A DNA stretch of 64,000 bases, from positions 1 to 64,000 of the forward strand of contig VXOR01000101.1 of NCBI GenBank assembly GCA_009840005.1. The letters are read 5' to 3'. The translations under genes were made by a program, and so were the position numbers. Below the pieces are notes generated by a model, which searched no databases, was not told the origin of the DNA, and worked only from the letters and a program-made list of their open reading frames with translations. Source of the DNA: Gemmatimonadota bacterium (GTDB lineage Bacteria; Latescibacterota; UBA2968; UBA8231). Of the stretch, positions 57,771 through 64,000 are shown in pieces. The first letter of the stretch is position 1. The number at the start of each line of letters is the position of its first letter.

Positions 57771-59417
57771 ATGTCAACCCGGCTCTATGCCGTCCTCGCC
57801 TTATTGGGGCTGCTGTCCTTGGCAGCTCCACTGTGGGGTCTGCCGTCGTGTGGTACGCCGGGTACTATCACTACCGTAACCGCTCCCGACGGCGACTACT
57901 TAGCCGCCTTCAGCGACTATACGATCTACCCGCCGAAGCCCCTAACACTAGGACCAGATGGAGATGTCTATGACTTGGTTGCCTCGCCGGACTACCGTAG
58001 CTACTATCCGCAGGCATTAGCCTTAGGTCCCCAAGGGCGCGTCTATGTAGCTGACCAGACTATCATCTACCGACTTGAAGCCGATGGCACCGCCACCCGC
58101 ATCGCGGGGGTGCCGCAGTACTCCTTCTTAGAAGGCGACGCGGCCTCTCGGCGGCCCCCTCTATTACAGCGTACCAATGTTGTGGAGGCCATGGTCGCAG
58201 CGTTGGATGCCCGCATTGCGCCGGGAGCGATGGCCTTTGACCGACAAGGCAGGCTCTACTTTGTCGATTATGTCAATAGGGAGCAGTTTCTTCGGGCGCG
58301 TATCGCACGGCTGGAGGCGGATGGGCAAGTAGTCACCTTTGCCGGGCCGGCCGAGTTTGGCTACATCAATTCGCTGGTGTTCGATCGGGAGGGCAACCTG
58401 CTGGCCGCCGGTGCCGGGCGTATCCGGCGCATTGATACTCAAGGGGAGGTCACCCCACTGTTAGAGCCACCCGGAGTAGGAGCCATGACCGTAGATGCCC
58501 AAGGAATGCTGTATTTTTCTACCCATCAGCAGGTCTTCCGCCGTCAGGCCGATGGCACACTCGAAGTCGTTGCCGGTGCGGCATGGGACGACGAGGAAGC
58601 GAAGCGAGTCGCCGCGAAGGAATGGTGGGGATACCAAGGAAAATTCAGATGGATAAGAGGGACCTTTGTCCGTAAAGGGGGGCCGGCGACGGAAGCCCCC
58701 CTCTATATTTCATTCTCAGACATAGCTATCGATACCCAAGGCATATTGTATATCGCCAATACCGGAGCCCACCTCATTCATCGCGTCCGACCCGACGGCA
58801 TCCTCGAAACCATCGCCGGCAACGGAAAAGAGTACACTACGGTGGAAGGCTGTGTGGCCGCTGAGAAGCGAATAGCCGCCGACAAGAGCTTATCAACCAA
58901 TCTCTGCCTGAACAACATCGGCGATGGCGGGCCGGCACTGGAGGCTCCTATCTGGTGGCCTTTTCGCCTGCTGATCACACCAGAGGACGAGCTTCTGGTC
59001 GCAATGGATGTGGTGGGCTTTATGTGGGGAGGAGGAGAGTTTTCCCATTTGCGCCGCATCTGTCGAGTCAGCGAGTGGGGAGTCCCCACAGCTGTCGAGA
59101 CGGTCGAGGAGCAGGCGTCGGCAAACCTTGCCGAAGAAGCGTTGTCCGCCCTGCGCCTGTTTCCGAATCCGTTCAACGCCGCTGTTACTATAGCCTTCGA
59201 CTTGACGCACTCGGCGTCCGTTGGGGTGCGTATCTACAACGAGCTAGGGCAGCAAGTGCGGGTGCTGGCTGCCGAGGGGGTGCGTCCGGCGGGTAGCTAC
59301 CAATTCGTCTGGGACGGGCGCGATCAAGCCGGACAGTTCCAAGCGTCGGGAACGTATCTGTTGGTGCTTTCGGTTGATGGGGCTAGCGAGACGCACAAGC
59401 TGACGCTGTTGCATTAA
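57771..59417 (+). CDS. Secreted NHL-like beta-propeller protein with FlgD-like tail, copy 2
   Basis: This 548 aa protein is read from ATG 57771; a TTG six codons earlier (57753) overlaps the previous stop but is less likely. Signal peptide: MSTRLYAVLALLGLLSLAAP then LWG. It has the same opening (LPSCGTPGTITTVTAPDGDY) and NHL repeats (QALALGPQGRVYVADQTIIY, AMAFDRQGRLYFVDYVNREQ, IAIDTQGILYIANTGAHLIH). The FlgD-like tail begins near residue 462 (LFPNPFNAAVTIAFDLTHSA). It has a divergent insert around 270-310 (EEAKRVAAKEWWGYQGKFRW) compared with copies 1 and 3. Tight spacing suggests one transcript for the array. Confidence 0.8.
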   Translation: MSTRLYAVLALLGLLSLAAPLWGLPSCGTPGTITTVTAPDGDYLAAFSDYTIYPPKPLTLGPDGDVYDLVASPDYRSYYPQALALGPQGRVYVADQTIIYRLEADGTATRIAGVPQYSFLEGDAASRRPPLLQRTNVVEAMVAALDARIAPGAMAFDRQGRLYFVDYVNREQFLRARIARLEADGQVVTFAGPAEFGYINSLVFDREGNLLAAGAGRIRRIDTQGEVTPLLEPPGVGAMTVDAQGMLYFSTHQQVFRRQADGTLEVVAGAAWDDEEAKRVAAKEWWGYQGKFRWIRGTFVRKGGPATEAPLYISFSDIAIDTQGILYIANTGAHLIHRVRPDGILETIAGNGKEYTTVEGCVAAEKRIAADKSLSTNLCLNNIGDGGPALEAPIWWPFRLLITPEDELLVAMDVVGFMWGGGEFSHLRRICRVSEWGVPTAVETVEEQASANLAEEALSALRLFPNPFNAAVTIAFDLTHSASVGVRIYNELGQQVRVLAAEGVRPAGSYQFVWDGRDQAGQFQASGTYLLVLSVDGASETHKLTLLH

Positions 59418-59423
59418 CCCGAC

Positions 59424-61136
59424 ATGTTTACTAGATACCGGCGTGGTGCTCTCCTCGCCTTGTTGGGGCTGCCGTTTCTAGGGCTGCCTTTGTGGGGTCT
59501 GCCGCCTTGTGGTACGCCGGGCACCATCACCACCGTAACGGCCCCTGACGGCACTTACTTGGCTGCTTTCAGCGACTATACGATCTACCCGCCGGTAAAG
59601 TACGAAACCGTAGGTGGCCCGGCCGACAAAGTAGCCGCGCCAGAGTACCGCAGCTACTATCCGCAGGAGTTGGCCTTAGGCCCCCAAGGGCGCATCTACG
59701 TGGCCGACCAGACGATCATCTACCGGCTCGAAGCCGATGGCACGGCCACCCGCATCGTCGGCGTACCGCAGTATCATATCTCGTATACCGAGGACGACTA
59801 TGACTACGACAGGCATCCTCTCGGATACGATGAGCTGAATACTTATTGGCCCCCTATCTTACAGCGTTTCAATGTGTTGGAGGATACCGTCGCGGCACTG
59901 GACGCCCGCATTGCACCGGGCGCGATGGCCTTTGACCGGCAGGGTCGGCTCTACTTTGTCGATTATGTCAACCGGAAACAGACCGAAGAAAGCTACGGCC
60001 AACTCCTGCGATTGCCGGTGCTGTCGCGCATCGCACGGTTGGAAGCAGACGGACAGGTGGTCACCTTTGTCGGCCCATTTGCGGAGACCATCATCAATTC
60101 GCTGGCGTTCGATCAGGAGGGCCATTTGCTCTTTTCGGGCAATAAGGGCATTCGGCGCATTGACGCGCAGAGGAAAATCACTACGCTGGTGGAGGTGCCT
60201 TGGTCAGGATCGTTGCGAGTGGATGGCCAAGGGGTGCTGTATTTTAGGACGCGGACTCAGGTCTTCCGCCGTCAGGCCGATGGCGTGATTGACCACGTGG
60301 CCGGGTCGGATTGGGGAGACCCGTTTAATCGGGACGACCGTAGGGCCATGCGCAACGCCGCGTTGGAAGGGGAGTGGGAATCGGAAGAACGCTTAGGCGG
60401 GTACTTTGTCGCCAATGGCCGACTGGCGACCGAAGCTCCTTTCTATTTTTCGTCAGATCTAGCCATTGACTCTCAGGGTACGCTGTATATTGCCAATTCC
60501 AACTTCAACCGCATCCATCGGGTTCGTCCCGATGGCATCCTCCAAACCATCGCTGGTAACGGAGTGGATGCTAGTTTTTCCCTAGGCTGTAATAGCGATC
60601 CGGCGGGGTGGACAGAACGCTGTCGCGACCATATCGGCGATGGCGGTTCGGCGATGGCGGCTCCGATCTGGCATCCTTCTCAGTTGCTATTGACGCCAGA
60701 AGGCGATCTGTTAGTGGCGATGTCGGTGGCGAATATTATGTGGTGGACTGGTGGAGTGTTTTCCCATTTGCGGCGGATATGTCGAGTTAGCGAGTGGATG
60801 GTGTCCCCAGCCGTCACGGTCGTCGAGGAACAGGCGTCGGCAAACCTTGCTGAAGAAGCATTGTCTGCCCTGCGCCTGTTTCCGAATCCGTTCAACGCCG
60901 CTGTTACTATCACCTTTGATTTGGCGCATTCGGCGTCCGTATCGGTTCATATCTACAATGAGCTCGGGCAGCAAGTACGGGTGCTGGCTGCCGAGGGGGT
61001 ACGGCCGGCCGGAAGCTACCAACTCGTCTGGGACGGCCGCGACCAAGCTGGGCAGTTCCAAGCGTCGGGTACCTATCTGCTGGTGTTTTCGGTTGATGGG
61101 GCTGTCGAGACGCATAAGCTGACCCTGTTGCACTGA
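59424..61136 (+). CDS. Secreted NHL-like beta-propeller protein with FlgD-like tail, copy 3
   Basis: This 570 aa protein starts at ATG 59424, seven bases after the previous stop. Signal peptide: FTRYRRGALLALLGLPFLGL then PLWG. It has the opening LPPCGTPGTITTVTAPDGTY, propeller repeats (ELALGPQGRIYVADQTIIYR, AMAFDRQGRLYFVDYVNRKQ, DLAIDSQGTLYIANSNFNRI) and the FlgD-like tail from residue 485 (LFPNPFNAAVTITFDLAHSA). It differs from copy 1 by short inserts around 112-136 (TEDDYDYDRHPLGYDELNTY). It is the last gene of the tandem array and converges with the sulfatase gene 36 bp away. Confidence 0.8.
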   Translation: MFTRYRRGALLALLGLPFLGLPLWGLPPCGTPGTITTVTAPDGTYLAAFSDYTIYPPVKYETVGGPADKVAAPEYRSYYPQELALGPQGRIYVADQTIIYRLEADGTATRIVGVPQYHISYTEDDYDYDRHPLGYDELNTYWPPILQRFNVLEDTVAALDARIAPGAMAFDRQGRLYFVDYVNRKQTEESYGQLLRLPVLSRIARLEADGQVVTFVGPFAETIINSLAFDQEGHLLFSGNKGIRRIDAQRKITTLVEVPWSGSLRVDGQGVLYFRTRTQVFRRQADGVIDHVAGSDWGDPFNRDDRRAMRNAALEGEWESEERLGGYFVANGRLATEAPFYFSSDLAIDSQGTLYIANSNFNRIHRVRPDGILQTIAGNGVDASFSLGCNSDPAGWTERCRDHIGDGGSAMAAPIWHPSQLLLTPEGDLLVAMSVANIMWWTGGVFSHLRRICRVSEWMVSPAVTVVEEQASANLAEEALSALRLFPNPFNAAVTITFDLAHSASVSVHIYNELGQQVRVLAAEGVRPAGSYQLVWDGRDQAGQFQASGTYLLVFSVDGAVETHKLTLLH

Positions 61137-61172
61137 AGATAGCCTATGGCCTTCTCGCCGAGCCAATCGTCG

Positions 61173-62804
61173 CTAGACCATGTGGCCGTGCTGTCCTCGC
61201 ATGTAGAAGGTGCCTTCCTGGTTCATACCGGGGAATCTCCTCGCGCCGGGGTTGATGGGCCAAGGCAGGACATCGGCGCGGTCGGCCCATTCGCGGTAGT
61301 GCTGTTCCATTTCCCTAACCCTATCTTTTTCTCGCTCCGCCAGGTCGTTGAGTTCGGTGCGGTCTTCGTCCATGTTGTAGAGTTCCCAACCGCCTTGGCC
61401 GCTGGTTTCGCAGACTAGTTTCCACGGCCCGATGCGGACGGCGGCATTGCCCTCGTGCTCCCAGTACATAGGTTTTTCGCGCGACCACTCGCGGCCTTCA
61501 AGGAGGGCGAGGAAGCTCTCGCCTTCGAGGGGGGTAATGGCGTGGCCGTCGTATTCGGCGGGATAGGAAGCGCCGGCTGCGTCGATGAGGGTGGCGGTGA
61601 TGTCGATGATTTGGGCCGGGGCGTGCGCGAGGTCGGGTTGTTTGATAGTGGCAGGCCAGCGGACGATGCAGGGAGTGGCGATGCCGCCTTCGTGGACCCA
61701 GCGTTTGTAGCGGCGGAAGGGGGTGGTGCTGACATTGGCCCAAGGCACGTCGTAGCTCATGTACGTGTCCTCGGCCCCGGGCATTAAACCGGGTATGTTG
61801 CCCATTTGCACGGGTCGCCCGTCGTGGGTTGTCAGGCCCTGCAAAAAGACCCAGTCGATGCGGTTGCCATCCTCGCACAAGAATTCAGCGCAGCCGCCGT
61901 TGTCCGAGAGGAAAACGACTATGGTGTTGTCCTCTAGGTCGAGTTCGCGGAGTTTGGCGAGGATGCGGCCGATGCCTTGGTCCATGCGATCAACCTGGGC
62001 GGCGTACACGGCCATGCGCCGGTCTTCCCAATCTGGGTCGGCCACTTCATGCCAGGGAGGTGCGTCCTCGTCGCGGGGCGATATGTCCCAGCGGGAGTTG
62101 ACGACTTCCATGTCTTTGAGTGCTTCGTGGCGGGCGGTGCGCGCGGCGTCCCAGCCGCCTTTGCGGTACTGGCCCTGATAGCGGGCGATGTCTTCCTCAA
62201 AGGCGTGGAGCGGCCAATGCGGTGCCGTGTACGCGACGTACATGAAAAAAGGCTGGTCGGCGCTTTCGGAGATGAAGTCAACGGCGTGATTGGAGATGGC
62301 GTCGGTGAGGTAAAAGTCGGTGGGATTGGCGGCGATAGGTTCGCCGTCGCGGGTGCAGGTGCGCCCGCCGAAGTAGCCGCTGTTTCTACCGAGGCCAAAG
62401 AGGCGGTCGAAGCCGTGCTGCATCTCAGGGGGGATGTCGGCGCTGTCGGGTCTTTTGCCGCAGTGCCACTTGCCCGACATTAGGGTGCGATAGCCGCGCT
62501 CCTTGAGAATTTGGGCGATGGTGACGGCCGAGTGGCGCAGGTAGCCGCCATAACCGGGAGCGTTAGGGATGCCGCCAGCCATGTGGCCGATGCCGGCTTG
62601 GTGTGGATAGAGACCGGTCAGCAAGGCCGCGCGCGAGAGGCAGCAGCGGGCGAAATTGTACATCTGCGAGAAGCGCAGGCCCTCGGCGGCGAGGCCATCT
62701 AGGTTGGGGGTGCGGATTTCAGAGCCGTAGCAGCCGAGGTCGGAATAGCCCATGTCGTCGGCGAGGATGAGGACGATGTTAGGACGCTGAGAAGCGGTGG
62801 TCAT
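61173..62804 (-). CDS. Sulfatase with atypical CxLSR active-site motif
   Basis: This is a 543 aa arylsulfatase-fold enzyme. ATG 62804 follows AAGGAG; an upstream in-frame start at 62825 has less support. N-terminal metal ligands sit in NIVLILADDMGYSDLGCYG (Asp-Asp). The formylglycine motif region is NFARCCLSRAALLTGLYPHQ. Canonical enzymes read C-x-P/A-S/T-R, but here residue 56 is Leu, so C54-C55-L56-S57-R58 departs from the rule. Other conserved pieces are HMAGGIPNAPGYGGYLRHSA, SGKWHCGK, AYTAPHWPLHAFEE and VVFLSDNGG. No signal peptide is visible. Predicted activity: sulfate ester hydrolysis from sugar or aryl substrates, if the maturase accepts the site. Confidence 0.85.
   Translation of the reverse strand: MTTASQRPNIVLILADDMGYSDLGCYGSEIRTPNLDGLAAEGLRFSQMYNFARCCLSRAALLTGLYPHQAGIGHMAGGIPNAPGYGGYLRHSAVTIAQILKERGYRTLMSGKWHCGKRPDSADIPPEMQHGFDRLFGLGRNSGYFGGRTCTRDGEPIAANPTDFYLTDAISNHAVDFISESADQPFFMYVAYTAPHWPLHAFEEDIARYQGQYRKGGWDAARTARHEALKDMEVVNSRWDISPRDEDAPPWHEVADPDWEDRRMAVYAAQVDRMDQGIGRILAKLRELDLEDNTIVVFLSDNGGCAEFLCEDGNRIDWVFLQGLTTHDGRPVQMGNIPGLMPGAEDTYMSYDVPWANVSTTPFRRYKRWVHEGGIATPCIVRWPATIKQPDLAHAPAQIIDITATLIDAAGASYPAEYDGHAITPLEGESFLALLEGREWSREKPMYWEHEGNAAVRIGPWKLVCETSGQGGWELYNMDEDRTELNDLAEREKDRVREMEQHYREWADRADVLPWPINPGARRFPGMNQEGTFYMRGQHGHMV
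62713..62749. repeat. 37-bp direct repeat, left copy (within sulfatase gene)
   Basis: This stretch encodes the sulfatase region around GYSDLGCYGSEIRT (on the minus strand). The same 37 bases recur at 63807-63843 with two mismatches, in the same orientation, just past the PhyH gene. The two copies bracket the PhyH gene and its upstream region. Confidence 0.8.
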
Positions 62805-62870
62805 GGAGGGACTCCTTCTGCGCAAATTAGGAATTACGAATTAAATTAATAATTCTCAAAAGGAAAGGAG

Positions 62871-63824
62871 ATGTTTGTGGCGACAGTTGACACTATAGCG
62901 CATGGATTGACCGCGGAAGAGCGCGAAAAGTATGCAAAAGATGGGTTCTTTATTCGTTCAGATGCCTTCGACACTTATGAGATTGATGCACTGCGCGACA
63001 GAATCGAAGATCTCGTAGAATTCATCGAGACCTCTGACGTGTTGACCGAGAAAGAGAAGCAAGCGATTCTGAAACGCAATGCCGGAACCGATGCGACTTC
63101 TGGACCTGCATCGTTAAACGGTATAACGCGGCTTCACAGGTTCAGTGCATTGGTGCGATCCCACATTCGCGATCCAAGGCGGCTGGATGCGGTCACAGAG
63201 ATTGTAGGATCGGATCTGTTCTGTCCAAACGATCTGTATTTTTTTAAACCTCCGGGCACCGGGCGGCCTATTGCGTGGCATCAGGACTCGTGGTATTTCC
63301 GCAATATATATGTCAGCAGCGTGGGGGACGCTATAGACCAATCGACGATTGGAACTTGGCTGGCACTGGACGATGCAGACGAAGAAAACGGATGCTTGTG
63401 GGTGATCCCCGGTAGCCACCGTCTGGGCGTGATAGATCACAGCCAAGTCGAGAGCGATGATTATTTATTGCAAAAAAGAGTGACTGTGTCCGACGAGATG
63501 GAAGAACAGGCCATGCCAGTAGAAGTGCCAAAGGGCGCGCTGGTGTTTTTTAACAATGCACTATTGCACCGCAGCACACCCAACAGATCAGATCGGTTTC
63601 GGCGGGCTTATATCGTGCATTATATGAAGGCGACTATCCAGCATACCGGGAATAGACCAAGGATTCCCGAAGGCACGGAGCACTGGGGCACTCCTGAGAT
63701 GTACATCTGTGGACAGCAATTGCCCGAGTGCGTACAAACGACGTTTGAGAAAGACAGCATGGACTGGGACAGGGCATTGGGACGGACATTGACAGAAGAC
63801 GACATTCGGATTTCGGAGCCGTAG
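62871..63824 (+). CDS. Phytanoyl-CoA dioxygenase family protein (PhyH), copy 3
   Basis: This 317 aa Fe(II)/2-oxoglutarate oxygenase has a complete facial triad: H137-x-D139 in AWHQDSWYF, His233 in NNALLHRSTPNRS and the 2-oxoglutarate Arg in DRFRRAYIVHYM. Also typical are DLYFFKPPGTGRPIAWHQD and CLWVIPGSHRLG. Unlike the two tandem copies at 4506 and 5413 it keeps the carboxylate. ATG 62871 follows AAAGGAGATG. The last four residues (ISEP) and the stop codon are supplied by the 37-bp repeat. Codon usage and base composition look lower in GC than the neighbours, which suggests a recent acquisition. Its substrate is unknown. Confidence 0.9.
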   Translation: MFVATVDTIAHGLTAEEREKYAKDGFFIRSDAFDTYEIDALRDRIEDLVEFIETSDVLTEKEKQAILKRNAGTDATSGPASLNGITRLHRFSALVRSHIRDPRRLDAVTEIVGSDLFCPNDLYFFKPPGTGRPIAWHQDSWYFRNIYVSSVGDAIDQSTIGTWLALDDADEENGCLWVIPGSHRLGVIDHSQVESDDYLLQKRVTVSDEMEEQAMPVEVPKGALVFFNNALLHRSTPNRSDRFRRAYIVHYMKATIQHTGNRPRIPEGTEHWGTPEMYICGQQLPECVQTTFEKDSMDWDRALGRTLTEDDIRISEP

Positions 63825-63843
63825 CAGCCGAGGTAGGAATAGC
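63807..63843. repeat. 37-bp direct repeat, right copy (end of PhyH gene)
   Basis: 35 of 37 bases match 62713-62749. It contains the end of the PhyH coding sequence (stop at 63822-63824) and the bases before the second sulfatase start. It looks like the remnant of a sulfatase 5' region, read from the minus strand. Confidence 0.8.
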
Positions 63844-63857
63844 AATTGAGGTATCAA

Positions 63858-64000
63858 ATGAATGTACTGCACATCCTATCCGATCAGCACCAAGCGGCCT
63901 GTATGGGCTGCGAAGGCCACGCGCAGGCGCTGACGCCCAACATGGATCGGCTGGCCAGCGAGGGCATGCGCTTTTCAGCGGCGTACACCCAAAACCCGAT
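63858..64000 (+). CDS. Sulfatase, 5' part only (runs off the window)
   Basis: ATG 63858 has a GAGG site ten bases upstream. The 47 visible residues begin MNVLHILSDQHQAACMGCEG and continue through LTPNMDRLASEGMRFSAAYT. This is the N-terminus of sulfatase/alkaline-phosphatase-superfamily proteins (first metal Asp in SDQHQ, then TPNxDRLAxEGxRF). The active-site Cys would lie just beyond the window edge (QNPI...). With the sulfatase at 61173 it suggests a sulfated-polysaccharide locus with PhyH between. It is partial. Confidence 0.85.
   Translation, partial: MNVLHILSDQHQAACMGCEGHAQALTPNMDRLASEGMRFSAAYTQNP

Noticed and set aside
54967..61136. A complete Type IX secretion locus
   Set aside because: Only FlgD-like/T9SS-like C-terminal tails are present; no Por/Gld/Spr core genes (other than the TolQR-like motor) were recognised in the window.

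Overview
This 64 kb window is high-GC, Gram-negative bacterial DNA. It encodes lipoproteins, TolQR/ExbBD-type motor proteins, outer-membrane-barrel-like proteins and many secreted proteins with an FlgD-like/T9SS-type-A-like C-terminal domain. The mix of phytanoyl-CoA dioxygenases, sulfatases, five-bladed-propeller glycosidase-like proteins, CRTAC1/ASPIC proteins, a DUF6785-like membrane protein and TPR proteins is typical of uncultured polymer- and sugar-degrading lineages. Latescibacterota, Poribacteria or a relative in the FCB/PVC-adjacent groups is my best guess. There is no rRNA marker, so taxonomy is inference.

Layout. (1) 1-3.75 kb: a small accessory/defence patch with an adenine-type DNA methylase lacking a clear start, two small unknown genes and a UPF0175/DUF3368 toxin-antitoxin-like pair. 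(2) 3.8-19.9 kb: a catabolic locus. It holds a cyclase-family hydrolase, two tandem PhyH-family oxygenases whose first metal site reads H-x-G, then a co-directional run of Gfo/Idh/MocA oxidoreductase, three propeller glycosidase-like proteins, a nitrilase-family amidase, a GH95-like glycosidase and an M19 dipeptidase. On the other strand are a TIM-barrel isomerase and a large polytopic membrane protein that may be the importer. (3) 20-26.8 kb: a convergent TPR/CRTAC1 pair, a MITE-like element, a strong terminator, a large secreted FlgD-tailed protein and a fourth propeller protein. (4) 26.8-48 kb: the most unusual part. A minus-strand operon of nine tightly packed genes encodes a TPR protein, a DUF4159 protein with a TonB-like N-terminus, a lipoprotein with an AgmX/TonB-like C-terminus, a small lipoprotein, two galactose-binding/discoidin/FlgD proteins and three 900-980 aa barrel-like proteins with acidic Ca-binding-like loops. 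It is divergent from a TolQ-TolR-TolR-CBM9 operon, and recognisable promoters lie between them. I read this as one envelope machine. (5) 48-52.4 kb: a second convergent TPR/ASPIC pair, again next to a MITE-like element, and a secreted protein. (6) 52.4-61.1 kb: a solute-binding protein, a matrixin-like protease with its usual partner, and three tandem beta-propeller proteins. The protease and the propellers have almost identical C-terminal sorting domains, even at the DNA level. (7) 61.1-64 kb: a sulfatase, a third PhyH gene between 37-bp direct repeats, and the start of a second sulfatase.

The unifying theme is import and breakdown of complex carbohydrates, sulfated ones included, plus an elaborate surface-protein apparatus. 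Functions beyond family level are inference. No tRNA, rRNA or CRISPR array was seen.
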